The notes: a model not told the origin generated them from the sequence alone. A stretch of 64,000 nucleotides of DNA from Flavobacteriales bacterium (GCA_023251075.1 JAHEZM010000004.1:1-64000); one strand, 5' to 3'. Positions 45,413 through 57,033 are shown, counted from the stretch's first letter. Program-made: numbers and translations.

Positions 45413-45792
45413 TGAAAATGGAAAATGCATTAGATTCAGAATTACTGGAAACAACTAAAATTAAAAAGCCATTTTTAAGTTTATGGGTAATGCTCATTTA
45501 TATATTTCCAATATTGATCGGTTTTATGTTTAAAATTCAACATTGGCCGGGAGCGTCATTTTTAATATTAGTATTTACAGGCCTTTTATCGGGTTATTGT
45601 TTAGCCAGAATTGTAAAATATCCTAAACACAAAGTGGCTAAAATTGTTTTAGGAGGAGCCTTACTTTCTTTGTTTGTTATAGTGTTTTTGACATGGAATT
45701 ATTTTAATATTAATGCATTGGTAACGCTTGGCATAGCTTTTCTATTGACATTTATTGTGACATTTGTTAGAGCAAATAAAGAGCTCCGTTGA
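45412..45792 (+). CDS. Small membrane protein with GldL-like motif
   Basis: A 126-residue protein with four hydrophobic segments (about 24-40, 46-64, 76-95, 100-118). The first hairpin carries FKIQHWPGASFLI, close to the FKIxHWPGA pattern of GldL N-terminal membrane regions. GldL is a T9SS/gliding motor component, but this protein is short, lacks the GldL cytoplasmic part and sits outside a gld cluster. Unknown small Bacteroidota membrane proteins also use this motif. Coupled to the YdcZ gene. Confidence 0.6.
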   Translation: MKMENALDSELLETTKIKKPFLSLWVMLIYIFPILIGFMFKIQHWPGASFLILVFTGLLSGYCLARIVKYPKHKVAKIVLGGALLSLFVIVFLTWNYFNINALVTLGIAFLLTFIVTFVRANKELR

Positions 45793-45801
45793 TTTAGAGG
45801 A

Positions 45802-45842
45802 GTGAATGGTAATTATTTCCATTTATTGTTTTTGTTTTTTTC
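45802..45842 (+). terminator. Weak intrinsic terminator
   Basis: TGAATGG pairs with CCATTTA with an internal mismatch and a small loop, followed by interrupted T-runs. Plausible end of the transcript, but the stem is weak. Confidence 0.35.
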
Positions 45843-45894
45843 CTTGTGTGCAATAGTAATTTCTTTATTTTTAGAGTAAAAGCCCCGATTAGCC

Positions 45895-47625
45895 ATGAAA
45901 TTATCTGAGTTTCCCTATTCTCGTCCTGATATAAAATCTCTTCAGGATAATTTTGCAACGCATATTATTGATTTGAGAAGTTCCTCTGATTATGCGGTTT
46001 TTTCAACTACTTTGAAGAGAATAAATAATCTTAGAATAGATTTTGAAACACAAAATGCTCTGGCATCCATTCGTTATTCTGTAAACACAAAGGATTCTTT
46101 TTATTCTGGTGAACGTGATTTTTTTGATATGAATGCACCTCATTATGAGCAAATGCTGAATGATTATTATCGTGTGCTTGCTGCTTCAAAATATAAAGCT
46201 GAAGTTTCTGCGGAATTTGGACCACATTTTTTGAATAAGGTGAACTGCATGTTGGACACTTTTCACCCCGAAATTCTTCAGGATTTGATTAAAGAAAACG
46301 AATTGATTTCGAAGTATAATAAATTATTAGCATCTGCCGAAGTTGAGTTTGAGGGGAAAACTCAAACATTAAGTCAGCTCGCTGTTTTTCAATATCAAAG
46401 TGATCGTGAATTGCGAAAAAAAGCTGCAGATGCGGGTCATTCTTGGTTCAGTGAAAATAGTAGTGAATTTGATTCTATTTTCCATGATCTGGTACTCGTA
46501 AGACATAAAATAGCGATAGAACTAGGTTATAAAAATTTCACGGAATTAGCTTATAAAAGATTGGGTAGAACCGATTATGGCACCAAGGAAATTAAAGATT
46601 TTAGAGATGCTGTTTCAAAATATGTAGTACCTCTCTCCAATGCCCTGCGAGTTGAGCAAGCGAAAAGAATTGGAGTTGAAAAATTAGAATATTATGATTT
46701 TCTTTTTCAGTTTCCAAAAGGAAATCCTTTTCCGAAAGGCAATACCGAATGGGTGGTAGAAAAAACAAAAAATATTTTTGCTGAATTATCGCCTGAAGCC
46801 AACACTTTTTTTAAGCTGATGGTGGAGAAAGAACTGATGGATTTAGAATCGAGATCAGGAAAAATGTCGGGTGGTTATTGTACTTCTATACCGGCATATT
46901 CAGTACCTTTTATTTTTGCCAATTCAAATGGTTCGAATGATGATATTCGAACTTTGATTCATGAGTTGGGGCACGCTTTTTTTTCACATTTATCATCGAA
47001 GCAACCTTTGTTGGAATATGCTTGGCCTTCTCTTGAAACTTGTGAAATTCATTCGATGAGTTTGGAATTTTTGGCTTGGCCATGGACTAAACTTTATTTC
47101 GAAGAGGATAATGATTATTTTCAATATTCACATTTGCTACAAGCATTTTTTGCTTTACCAATGATGGCTGCTGGCGATGAATTTCAGGAATGGGTATATG
47201 AAAATCCAATTGCTTCTCCTGAAGAAAGAAATAAAATGTGGTTGAAAATCGAAGGGAAATATTCTCCATTTAAATCTAATTCGAGTAGTAAATATTTAGA
47301 AACAGGCAGAGGATGGCAGCGTGTTACTCATTTTTATAATGTTCCATTTTATTTCATCGATTACGCTTTGGCTCAAGTTTGTGCATTTCAATTTTGGGCT
47401 GAAAGCAGAAAAGATTTTAAATCGGCTTGGAAGAAATATTTTGATTTATGCAATTTAGGTGGAGCGGATTCCTTCACTAATATTTTAAAAAAATCAAACG
47501 TAAAAAATCCTTTTAATGAAGTAGTTTTAAAAGAAGTAGTGGAAGAGATTAAATGTTTTTTTGAAGAGAATAAAAAAGAGAATGGCGAAAAAACGGGAAG
47601 GATAGATGATTTCATATCACAATAA
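45895..47625 (+). CDS. M3-family oligoendopeptidase
   Basis: A 576-residue cytosolic zinc peptidase of the M3 (PepF/Thop) family that degrades oligopeptides. The catalytic HELGH is at 356-360 and the third zinc ligand is in the SLETCEIHS helix (about residue 384). The conserved GKMSGGYCT and the late YNVPFYFIDYALAQV helix match M3 oligoendopeptidases. Complete length. The next gene starts 20 bases before its stop. Confidence 0.92.
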   Translation: MKLSEFPYSRPDIKSLQDNFATHIIDLRSSSDYAVFSTTLKRINNLRIDFETQNALASIRYSVNTKDSFYSGERDFFDMNAPHYEQMLNDYYRVLAASKYKAEVSAEFGPHFLNKVNCMLDTFHPEILQDLIKENELISKYNKLLASAEVEFEGKTQTLSQLAVFQYQSDRELRKKAADAGHSWFSENSSEFDSIFHDLVLVRHKIAIELGYKNFTELAYKRLGRTDYGTKEIKDFRDAVSKYVVPLSNALRVEQAKRIGVEKLEYYDFLFQFPKGNPFPKGNTEWVVEKTKNIFAELSPEANTFFKLMVEKELMDLESRSGKMSGGYCTSIPAYSVPFIFANSNGSNDDIRTLIHELGHAFFSHLSSKQPLLEYAWPSLETCEIHSMSLEFLAWPWTKLYFEEDNDYFQYSHLLQAFFALPMMAAGDEFQEWVYENPIASPEERNKMWLKIEGKYSPFKSNSSSKYLETGRGWQRVTHFYNVPFYFIDYALAQVCAFQFWAESRKDFKSAWKKYFDLCNLGGADSFTNILKKSNVKNPFNEVVLKEVVEEIKCFFEENKKENGEKTGRIDDFISQ

Positions 47626-47944
47626 AAAATTTCGTTCGGTTTCAAATCCGAAAAATGGGGAAATTTCTTCAGAAACTATTTTTCATTATCAGCAAAATGG
47701 AAATGTGGTGTATGCTGAATATGCTGGAGGAAAAATTGTTTTAGGACATCTGATTGCTCTTGTTGATCTAAATGGGTGTTTGGATATGCATTATCATCAA
47801 ATCAATGATAAAGGAGAGTTGATGACAGGAAAATGTTTTTCTACGCCCGAAGTTTTACTAGATGGTAGAATTCGTTTATATGAAAAGTGGGGGTGGACTA
47901 GTGGTGATAAGAGTGAAGGGGAATTAATTATTGAAGAGATTTAA
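47606..47944 (+). CDS. Conserved small protein of unknown function (112 aa)
   Basis: A 112-residue soluble protein with beta-strand character: FRSVSNPKNGEISSETIFHY, YAEYAGGKIVLGHLIALVD, DMHYHQINDKGELMTGKC, and WTSGDKSEGELIIEEI. Close relatives in Firmicutes and Bacteroidota are often labelled 'n-acetylglutamate synthase' without evidence; the acetyltransferase fold is not visible, so I leave the function open. Its start overlaps the M3 peptidase gene by 20 bases. Confidence 0.7.
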   Translation: MISYHNKKFRSVSNPKNGEISSETIFHYQQNGNVVYAEYAGGKIVLGHLIALVDLNGCLDMHYHQINDKGELMTGKCFSTPEVLLDGRIRLYEKWGWTSGDKSEGELIIEEI

Positions 47945-48013
47945 AAGAAATTTTGTGAAAATCTAAACCTGCGAAAAATAAAAATATTATGAACGTAATT
48001 ATCGCAAATTGTT

Positions 48014-48120
48014 GCGTCCTGAAATAAGTTGACACACAAAAAACTTAGAATATGGAAATCCAATCACAAGAAAGCTATCGTCGTAGTCAAAGGGATTATA
48101 GTTCAGCCAAATTAATATTA
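48014..48120 (+). mobile_element. Decayed IS3-like element, left end remnant
   Basis: The sequence starts with an end-like tract (about 48014-48037, containing GAAATAAGTTGACACACA). An ATG at 48052 begins a frame MEIQSQESYRRSQRDYSSAK, close to the first residues of IS3-family OrfA transposases in Bacteroidota ('RRTQRDYSxxFK'). The similarity ends there and the frame closes at 48141. No second end, OrfB or duplication is seen, so it is a remnant. Identified from memory of the family. Confidence 0.45.
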
Positions 48121-48140
48121 TTTAAATTCGGCATATTGTG

Positions 48141-48926
48141 ATGAAATTACAAATCTATCAAGTTGATGCCTTTGCAGATAAAGTTTTTACCGGTAATCCT
48201 GCGGCAATTGTTCCGTTAGAAAAATGGCTGTCGGAAGAATTAATGCAAAAAATAGCAGCTGAAAATAATTTGGCCGAAACAGCTTTTTTCGTGAAGAATG
48301 AAAAAGGATTTTATATTCGTTGGTTTACGCCAACGGATGAGGTGCCTTTGTGCGGACATGCAACCTTGGCTTCGGCATTTGTGTTATTTGAATTATTAAA
48401 TTACAAGGAAGAGAAAATTATTTTTGAATGTAAAAGTGGAATTCTGCAGGTGACTAAAAATGCAGATTGGCTTACCTTGAATTTTCCTGTTAATTCTGTA
48501 CAAAAAGTAAATCTATACCATGATTTTGAAAAAGCTTTCGGTACAAATCCAATAGAAACTTATCAAAGCAGTGGGGGATATTATCTATTGGTTTTTGGGT
48601 CAGATGATAGAGTGAGAAATATGAAAGTCAACTTCAATGAAATATTGAAATGGGATGCTAAAGCTGTAGTTGTTACTTCAAAAGGAAAAGAGTTTGATTT
48701 TGTATCGCGAATGTTTGCACCTAAAATAGGCGTGAATGAAGATTCTGTGACTGGCTCGGCACATACACGACTGATTCCTTTTTGGAGTGAACGTTTAAAC
48801 AAAACAGAAATGTTGGCTAAACAGGTTTCTCAACGCGGTGGTGTTTTAAAGTGCAAAATGTTAGGCGATAGAGTGGAGATGAGTGGACAAGCTATTTTAT
48901 ATTTAACAGGAGAAATTTATATTTGA
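48141..48926 (+). CDS. PhzF-family isomerase/epimerase-like protein
   Basis: A 261-residue protein of the PhzF family (diaminopimelate-epimerase fold). The start ATG at 48141 directly follows the remnant frame; a GTG three bases upstream is also in frame. Family marks: YQVDAFADKVFTGNPAAIV, catalytic Glu46 in NNLAETAFF, the PTDEVPLCGHATLASA second half and GVNEDSVTGSAHTRLIPF. PhzF proteins do not share one substrate, so the reaction is unknown. Neighbour of a DinB-like gene at 3 bases distance. Confidence 0.85.
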   Translation: MKLQIYQVDAFADKVFTGNPAAIVPLEKWLSEELMQKIAAENNLAETAFFVKNEKGFYIRWFTPTDEVPLCGHATLASAFVLFELLNYKEEKIIFECKSGILQVTKNADWLTLNFPVNSVQKVNLYHDFEKAFGTNPIETYQSSGGYYLLVFGSDDRVRNMKVNFNEILKWDAKAVVVTSKGKEFDFVSRMFAPKIGVNEDSVTGSAHTRLIPFWSERLNKTEMLAKQVSQRGGVLKCKMLGDRVEMSGQAILYLTGEIYI

Positions 48927-48929
48927 GAT

Positions 48930-49472
48930 ATGACTACGATTCTTGTTGATCAAAAAAGATTTCCTATTGGCAAATTTGAAAAGCCAACCAAGATTTCTCA
49001 AAATCAACTTAAAGAGTGGGTAAAGGATATCAGTTTATTTCCTACTCGATTGAAAAATGAAGTGCAACATCTTTCTGAAGAACAATTGGATACGGTTTAT
49101 CGTGATGATGGATGGACAATCCGACAAGTTGTACATCACTGTGCAGATAGTCATATGAATAGCTTAATACGATTCAAGTTAACGCTAACAGAAGATAAAC
49201 CCACTATTAAACCTTATTGGGAAGATCGTTGGGCTGAATTAGCAGATAGCAAAATGTCTATTTTACCTTCATTGTTAATGCTGGAAGGTATCCATGAACG
49301 ATGGATTGTTTTACTAAATTTTTTATCAGAAAAAGATTATTCTAAATCCTTCATTCATCCTGAGCATGGTAAAGAATTTCGAATGGATGAAAATATTGGT
49401 GTGTATGCATGGCACTATAATCATCATTTAGCACATATCACAGAATTGAAAAAAAGAAAAAACTGGAAATAA
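48930..49472 (+). CDS. DinB-superfamily, BstA/YfiT-like bacillithiol-dependent protein
   Basis: A 180-residue four-helix-bundle protein of the DinB superfamily. Metal-binding histidines appear in QVVHHCADSHMNS and in WHYNHHLAHI, the pattern of YfiT/BstA. BstA-type enzymes transfer bacillithiol to electrophiles; presence of bshB1 in the same window supports bacillithiol use. The N-terminal PIGKFEKP is typical of YfiT. It overlaps the next gene by one base (TAATG). Confidence 0.8.
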   Translation: MTTILVDQKRFPIGKFEKPTKISQNQLKEWVKDISLFPTRLKNEVQHLSEEQLDTVYRDDGWTIRQVVHHCADSHMNSLIRFKLTLTEDKPTIKPYWEDRWAELADSKMSILPSLLMLEGIHERWIVLLNFLSEKDYSKSFIHPEHGKEFRMDENIGVYAWHYNHHLAHITELKKRKNWK

Positions 49473-49816
49473 TGGCAAAAGACTGGAAAGAAAGACTCGG
49501 CACGGTGTATTCTACCAATCCGAATTTTCAATTTGAAACCAATAAGCAAGAGGAAAATGAAACTTTACCTCCTAAACAACAAAAGCTTTATGTTAGTTTA
49601 GATAAAAGAAATAGAGGGGGTAAAGCGGTTACTTTAATTGAGGGGTTTGTTGGTAAAGAGGATGATTTGCAAACTTTGGGTAAAAAATTAAAAACCAAAT
49701 GTGGTGTAGGTGGTTCTGTAAAAGATAATGAGATATTAATCCAAGGAGATTTTAGAGAAAAAATCATTCAACTGCTAGTTGCAGATGGGTATCAAGTTAA
49801 AAGAAAGGGAGGATAG
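49472..49816 (+). CDS. SUI1/YciH-type translation initiation factor-like protein
   Basis: A 114-residue protein with a disordered N-terminus and a SUI1 domain (about 35-112). The fold is marked by VSLDKRNRGGKAVTLIEGFVG, LKTKCGVGGSVKDNEILIQGD and FREKIIQLLVADGYQVK. Bacterial YciH resembles eIF1 and may affect start selection. Its 1-base overlap with the DinB gene suggests coupling. Confidence 0.88.
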   Translation: MAKDWKERLGTVYSTNPNFQFETNKQEENETLPPKQQKLYVSLDKRNRGGKAVTLIEGFVGKEDDLQTLGKKLKTKCGVGGSVKDNEILIQGDFREKIIQLLVADGYQVKRKGG

Positions 49817-49834
49817 GGTTTATTAGTGATTCAT

Positions 49835-50407
49835 TCAAAACTTATAAATCTTTTCCGGTGTAATACAGTAATCTAAAGCTATATCATGTGTGTCGGCATC
49901 TTCAATCAAATCTATAGGTTCGAAAAAATTAACTCCTACTTTAATGCATTTAGGATTTAATTCTCTTAAAAAACGATCGTAATATCCTTTACCATAACCT
50001 ACACGATGACCTTTTTTATCGAAGGCAAATAAAGGAACCAATACCAAATCAATTTCTTTTTCTGTGATTTTAATACCATTGACTGGTTCTGGTATGGCAA
50101 ATAGGTTCTCTTTATATGAGGTGTTTTTATCTACTATATAATGCGTCAACAGTGTTGAGTTGATATCAGAAACACTGGTTGCGATTTTTGTATTAATGTA
50201 TTTCTCTAATAAAGTGTTTTGAAAGGAAGAGGTATTTACTTCTTTCATTCTTGCAATGCTTTTGAAAAAATGAACGCATTTAAAATTATTCATGTTAAAC
50301 TGCTCAAAGAATAATTTAAAAATATCGGCGCTAAGCTGATTTATTTTATCGTTAGTAAGTAAATTGCGTTTATCTCTGTAGGCAATTCTGGTATCTAATT
50401 TCAGCAT
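49835..50407 (-). CDS. 5-formyltetrahydrofolate cyclo-ligase
   Basis: ATP-dependent conversion of 5-formyl-THF to 5,10-methenyl-THF. A 190-residue protein of the 5-FTHF cyclo-ligase family. The family signature is FDKKGHRVGYGKGYYDRFL (about 129-147); the N-terminal AYRDKRNLL segment and the IDLVLVPLFAFD strand agree. Slightly divergent but full length. Convergent with the SUI1 gene. Confidence 0.9.
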   Translation of the reverse strand: MLKLDTRIAYRDKRNLLTNDKINQLSADIFKLFFEQFNMNNFKCVHFFKSIARMKEVNTSSFQNTLLEKYINTKIATSVSDINSTLLTHYIVDKNTSYKENLFAIPEPVNGIKITEKEIDLVLVPLFAFDKKGHRVGYGKGYYDRFLRELNPKCIKVGVNFFEPIDLIEDADTHDIALDYCITPEKIYKF

Positions 50408-50540
50408 GGCACCTGGTTTATAGCGCTAAATGTATCAATTATTGTTTATAACTCGGTAAAACTAAAAGCAATTATTTCTTTTAAAAAATTTTGAATTTCT
50501 AATTTTAATTTTCACATTTGTCAAGAAATCAATCATAACA

Positions 50541-51014
50541 ATGATAAAAAAAATGTCAGAAATTAAAATAGGAGATAAAGCCCCGTCAATTAATGCCAAG
50601 GATGAAAATGGTGAAATTATTAATATTTCCAATTATAAAGGGAAGAAGGTGATTTTGTTTTTCTATCCAAAAGATGATACACCTGGTTGTACTGCCGAAT
50701 CTTGTAATTTAAGGGATAATTATTCTTTATTGAAGAAGAAAGGATTTGAAATTATAGGGGTAAGTGCTGATAGTTCTAAAAAACATCAGAAATTCATTAA
50801 GAAATATGAATTGCCATTCAAATTGATAGCTGATGAGGATAAGAAGGTTATTGAAGACTATGGGGTTTGGGGGAGAAAGAAGTTTATGGGAAGAGAATTC
50901 GATGGAATTATAAGAACAACTTTTGTGATTGATGAAAGGGGAGAAATTGATAGAATTTTTAACAAAGTAGAAACAAAGTCGCATAGTGAACAAATATTAG
51001 AAACTTATAAATAA
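50541..51014 (+). CDS. bcp: Thiol peroxidase / bacterioferritin comigratory protein (Prx Q)
   Basis: Thioredoxin-dependent peroxiredoxin of 157 residues (or 153 if the Met at 50553 is used). The peroxidatic site is [17 protein letters not shown] with Cys50 and the resolving Cys55 five residues later, as in Prx[21 protein letters not shown] and [13 protein letters not shown] are family segments. It lies 8 bases before recA and both are probably transcribed together. Confidence 0.92.
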   Translation: MIKKMSEIKIGDKAPSINAKDENGEIINISNYKGKKVILFFYPKDDTPGCTAESCNLRDNYSLLKKKGFEIIGVSADSSKKHQKFIKKYELPFKLIADEDKKVIEDYGVWGRKKFMGREFDGIIRTTFVIDERGEIDRIFNKVETKSHSEQILETYK

Positions 51015-51022
51015 ACAAAATC

Positions 51023-52048
51023 ATGGCAACTAAAGAAGGAAAAGAAACAAATTCGGCCAATGCAGAAAAGTTAAAAGCTTTGCAAATGACCATTGAAAGA
51101 TTGGATAAATCTTTCGGAAAAGGAACAGTAATGCGTTTGGGAGATACAGCGATAGAACCTATTGAAGTAATTTCTACCGGGTCTGTTACTATTGACTTAG
51201 CTCTGGGTGTGGGTGGTTTGCCTAAAGGTAGAATCATTGAGATTTTCGGCCCGGAATCTTCCGGTAAAACTACCCTAGCAATACACGCTATTGCTCAGGT
51301 ACAAAAGAAAGGTGGTATTGCAGCTATTATTGATGCAGAGCATGCTTTCGATCGTTCTTATGCAGAGGCGTTGGGTGTAGATACAGAGCAATTGTTAATG
51401 TCGCAACCCGATAATGGGGAGCAAGCTTTAGAAATTGCAGACAACTTGATTAGTTCCGGTGCTGTAGATTTATTGGTAATTGACTCCGTTGCAGCACTTA
51501 CACCAAAAGCTGAAATTGAAGGTGAAATGGGTGATTCTAAAATGGGTTTACATGCTCGTTTGATGTCGCAAGCTTTACGTAAATTAACCGCAACTATTAG
51601 CAGAAGTGGATGTTGTGTTATCTTCATTAACCAGTTGCGTGATAAAATCGGAGTAATGTTTGGTAATCCTGAAACAACAACAGGTGGTAATGCTTTGAAG
51701 TTTTACGCTTCTGTTCGTATTGATATTCGTAAGTCAGGGCAACTGAAAGAGGGGGAGGAAGTTATAGGTTCTCGTACCAAGGTGAAAATTGTTAAAAACA
51801 AGGTGGCGCCTCCATTTAGAAAAGCTGAGTTTGACATTATTTATGGCAAAGGGATTTCTAAAACCGGAGAGATCATCGACTTGGGTGTAGAGTTGAATGT
51901 GATTAAGAAGTCGGGTTCATGGTTTGCTTACGGAGACACGAAGTTGGGACAAGGTCGCGATGCGGTTAAACAAATGTTAGATGATAATGTCGAATTGGCA
52001 GATGAATTAGAAGTAAAAATTGTTGAAGCTTTAAAGGCGAAGGTCTAA
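51023..52048 (+). CDS. recA: Recombinase RecA
   Basis: DNA-dependent ATPase for homologous recombination and SOS response, 341 residues. Walker [10 protein letters not shown] (76-84), Walker [14 protein letters not shown]2 and [26 protein letters not shown] are intact, and the C-terminal acidic domain is present. Strong conservation. No SOS box was identified in the short leader. Followed by a 220-base gap with a terminator. Confidence 0.96.
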   Translation: MATKEGKETNSANAEKLKALQMTIERLDKSFGKGTVMRLGDTAIEPIEVISTGSVTIDLALGVGGLPKGRIIEIFGPESSGKTTLAIHAIAQVQKKGGIAAIIDAEHAFDRSYAEALGVDTEQLLMSQPDNGEQALEIADNLISSGAVDLLVIDSVAALTPKAEIEGEMGDSKMGLHARLMSQALRKLTATISRSGCCVIFINQLRDKIGVMFGNPETTTGGNALKFYASVRIDIRKSGQLKEGEEVIGSRTKVKIVKNKVAPPFRKAEFDIIYGKGISKTGEIIDLGVELNVIKKSGSWFAYGDTKLGQGRDAVKQMLDDNVELADELEVKIVEALKAKV

Positions 52049-52222
52049 GTTTTTGATAATCAGTTTTAAAAGCTAATAATCAGTAGTGACACGCGTTTAA
52101 TTAATGTGTTAAATTATTAACAGACTATTGCACGCACCGATTTTGAAGCTTAAATTTGGATAAGAAATAAGATTTCAAAAGTGGACTCATATCCATGATT
52201 AGAAATTTTATGGTTGATAAGA

Positions 52223-52252
52223 GAAATGCGTCTTCGGACGCATTTCTTTTTT
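52223..52252 (+). terminator. Intrinsic terminator with UUCG loop
   Basis: GAAATGCGTC (52223-52232), TTCG loop, GACGCATTTC (52237-52246), then six T. It lies 175 bases beyond recA. Confidence 0.92.
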
Positions 52253-52270
52253 GTGGTATATTAGTCGCCA

Positions 52271-53224
52271 ATGAATAAATTAAAAACATCATTTTTTGTT
52301 CAGGTAAAGACGCCGTTTTTTTCATCTTTTCGGCAACCCATAATAGCTATATTTATTTTGTTTTTTTCTTCTTGTACTGATTCATCTGTTGACATAGCTT
52401 CGATTAAAAAACTAATTCAAGAGGGTGAGCTAGTTCAGGCTGAAAGTCAAATTCAAAAAGCCATTGAAGGGGATTCTGCAAATGTTGACTTAAACATTCT
52501 TTATGCTGATCTTTTACTTAAAAAGGGGGAGTATAGAGCTTCTTATTTTTATTTATGTAAAGCTCATGAAGCTGATTCTATCAATATAGATGTTAACTTA
52601 AAAATCAGTCAGTTTCATTTATTTCTTCGTCAGTTTGATAATGCAATACAAGCAGCAAATGCAGTTTTAAAAGTGGATAGAAGTAATGCAAAAGCTTATT
52701 TTTTAAAAGGAATGGCATACAAAGATTTTGGAGATACAGTAAAGGCATTTTCTAATTTCAGAACTGCGGTGGAGCAGGATGATAAAAATTATGAATCCTA
52801 TGTTCAGTTGGGAATTTTAGCTTCTGCTAAGCATGATTCTACAGCGGTTCATTATTTCGATAATGCTCTGCTTTTGAAACCAAATGAACCAGAGGTACTT
52901 TACAACAAAGCGCTTTTCTATCATCAGCATGGCGCTGTAAATAAAGCTATGAAGATTTATTTAACTGTTCCTGAAGGATCTTCTTTCTATGGTAGTGCCA
53001 GGTATAATATTGCAAGTATTTTATACCATCAAGAAGATTTTAAACATGCACTTCAGTTTTTCGATATTGCGTCGAAATACAACAGCTATAAAGCATTTTA
53101 TATGAAGGGGTTGATTTATGAAAGAACAGGGAAAGTTGATTCAGCAATGATTAACTATAAACAATGCTTAAGTATAAATCCAGAGTATAAGTTAGCTCAG
53201 GAAAGAATGACTCTAATCAGATAA
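52271..53224 (+). CDS. TPR-repeat lipoprotein
   Basis: A 317-residue protein with a hydrophobic N-terminus ending FFSSC (Cys at about residue 35), a likely lipobox, then about seven tetratricopeptide repeats (motifs such as AKAYFLKGMAYKDFGDTVKA and PEVLYNKALFYHQHGAVNKA). Such lipoproteins often scaffold envelope complexes in Bacteroidota. Function not determined. It lies 24 bases after the recA-region terminator and has its own unit. Confidence 0.75.
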   Translation: MNKLKTSFFVQVKTPFFSSFRQPIIAIFILFFSSCTDSSVDIASIKKLIQEGELVQAESQIQKAIEGDSANVDLNILYADLLLKKGEYRASYFYLCKAHEADSINIDVNLKISQFHLFLRQFDNAIQAANAVLKVDRSNAKAYFLKGMAYKDFGDTVKAFSNFRTAVEQDDKNYESYVQLGILASAKHDSTAVHYFDNALLLKPNEPEVLYNKALFYHQHGAVNKAMKIYLTVPEGSSFYGSARYNIASILYHQEDFKHALQFFDIASKYNSYKAFYMKGLIYERTGKVDSAMINYKQCLSINPEYKLAQERMTLIR

Positions 53225-53268
53225 CTCTAAAATCCCTCTTCACACTACACTTTCATTCAATAATTTTA

Positions 53269-53276
53269 TATATTTG
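53269..53276 (+). promoter_or_regulatory. Candidate -7 element (TATATTTG) of icd
   Basis: TATATTTG matches TAnnTTTG exactly, 74 bases before the icd ATG. No obvious TTG -33 partner is visible. Confidence 0.4.
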
Positions 53277-53323
53277 CTACCCTTCAAAAAGTGCGTAAGT
53301 ACTAAGAAGGCTACGAATTTTAA

Positions 53324-55585
<2,262 letters not shown>

Positions 55586-55604
55586 TAAGTGAAGAATTCT
55601 TCTG

Positions 55605-55639
55605 AAAGTCCATTCATTTCAAGTGAATGGACTTTTTTT
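55605..55639 (+). terminator. Intrinsic terminator of icd
   Basis: AAAGTCCATTCA (55605-55616), a seven-base loop, TGAATGGACTTT (55624-55635), and a T-run to 55639. Confidence 0.9.
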
Positions 55640-55740
55640 ATTTTGGAAAGGGAAGTTGTTTTGTAGGCAATTCACCTATTTTTTTATTTGATTAATGTTC
55701 TGCATTCACTATATTGAAAGTCCAAACACTACAATTAGAT

Positions 55741-57033
55741 ATGAAAAAAAGAAATTTACTAGGTACGCTTTTACTTGCTTTAATTTTTAGTACAAATATT
55801 TTTGCTGCTTTACCACAGAGGATATTGGTGGGTTATTGGGAAAACTGGAATGGCAATTTCGTTAAACTTCGCGATATTGATAGCAGATATAATGTTGTTT
55901 GTTTGGCTTTTGCTGAAACCAACGGAGGATCGGTAAATGGGATAGGATTTAACATGTATTCAGGCATAAATTATTATGATACAGATTTGATTTCAGATAT
56001 CGCTTTATTGCGTTCACAAGGAAAAACAGTATTGATGAGTTTTGGTGGAGCAAATGGTTCATTTAAATTGGCTACTGATAACGACAAAACTTCTTTTGTT
56101 ACCAAAGTAAAATACTTGGTTGATCATTATGGCGTAGATGGAATTGATATCGATTTGGAACAAGCTACTTATGTGGGTTCTACTGGTACAATTGGTACTC
56201 CTGGAACAAGTCAGATGAATTTAATCTTAGCCATGCAAGAATTGTTAGGTTGGTATCAAACCACTTATGGAAAAAAAATGATTTTAACGATGGCTCCGGA
56301 AACTACATATTATACTGGAGGTATGTCGTCGTGGGCAGTTACCAATGTAAATGGAGGAGATTATTTGCCTATAGTGGATGCACTATATGATGATATTGAT
56401 TTGATGATGGTACAGTTGTATAATTCAGGAAGTATGTTGGGATTAGACGGATCTTCTTACAATCAGGGAACAGCAGATTTTATTGTTAGTCAGACCGAGG
56501 CAGTTATTAAAGGGTTTAATGCCCCTGGCTTGGGAACAATGGCTGGGTTTCCGGCCAATAAAGTTATTGTTGCGTTACCATCATGTTCGGGTAATGGCTC
56601 TGTATCAACAGGAGTTGCGAAACAAGCGATGGAATATTTGATGGGTTATGGAGCAAAGCCAGGAAGTTATATCTTGCAAAAAGCGGGTGGTTATCCAACG
56701 TTGAGAGGTATGATGACCTGGGATATTAATGCTGATATGAATTACTGTAGTTCTTCTTACGCTCAAAATTTTAAAACCATCTATGATCATTTTGTTGGGA
56801 TAGAAGAAGTAAGTGAATCAAACTTTTCTGTATATCCCAATCCTGCCCAGCATACAATAACCATTGATGGATTAAATAAAGGCGCAAGAATGCAGATTTA
56901 TAATATGGTAGGTGATTTGATAGTAGAGCATTTATTAATAGAAGGTGTTAATACAGTTGGAATAGAGCAATTGGCTGCCGGAATTTATTCAATTAATATT
57001 GCTGGAAAAGTGCAGAAGTTGGTGGTAGATTAG
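55741..57033 (+). CDS. GH18 glycoside hydrolase with T9SS sorting domain
   Basis: The ATG at 55741 gives a proper signal peptide (MKKRNLLGTLLLALIFSTNI, cleavage after FAA). The barrel carries MSFGGANG and the catalytic DGIDIDLEQ (acid Glu140), then LTMAPETTYY and MMVQLYNS, as in ChiD-like GH18 chitinases. A type A T9SS sorting domain begins at SVYPNPAQHT (about 363) and ends QKLVVD. So this enzyme acts outside the cell, while the 16634 chitinase lacks such a tail: the two may work in sequence. A terminator follows. Confidence 0.9.
   Translation: MKKRNLLGTLLLALIFSTNIFAALPQRILVGYWENWNGNFVKLRDIDSRYNVVCLAFAETNGGSVNGIGFNMYSGINYYDTDLISDIALLRSQGKTVLMSFGGANGSFKLATDNDKTSFVTKVKYLVDHYGVDGIDIDLEQATYVGSTGTIGTPGTSQMNLILAMQELLGWYQTTYGKKMILTMAPETTYYTGGMSSWAVTNVNGGDYLPIVDALYDDIDLMMVQLYNSGSMLGLDGSSYNQGTADFIVSQTEAVIKGFNAPGLGTMAGFPANKVIVALPSCSGNGSVSTGVAKQAMEYLMGYGAKPGSYILQKAGGYPTLRGMMTWDINADMNYCSSSYAQNFKTIYDHFVGIEEVSESNFSVYPNPAQHTITIDGLNKGARMQIYNMVGDLIVEHLLIEGVNTVGIEQLAAGIYSINIAGKVQKLVVD

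Noticed and set aside
45412-45792. Call as GldL
   Set aside because: It lacks the cytoplasmic part of GldL and gld neighbours; only the membrane motif is shared.
47606-47944. N-acetylglutamate synthase
   Set aside because: Relatives carry this label, but no GNAT acetyltransferase motif is visible in 112 residues.
48052-48141. Short frame MEIQSQESY as a real gene
   Set aside because: It looks like the start of a transposase that ends after 29 codons; recorded as part of an IS remnant.
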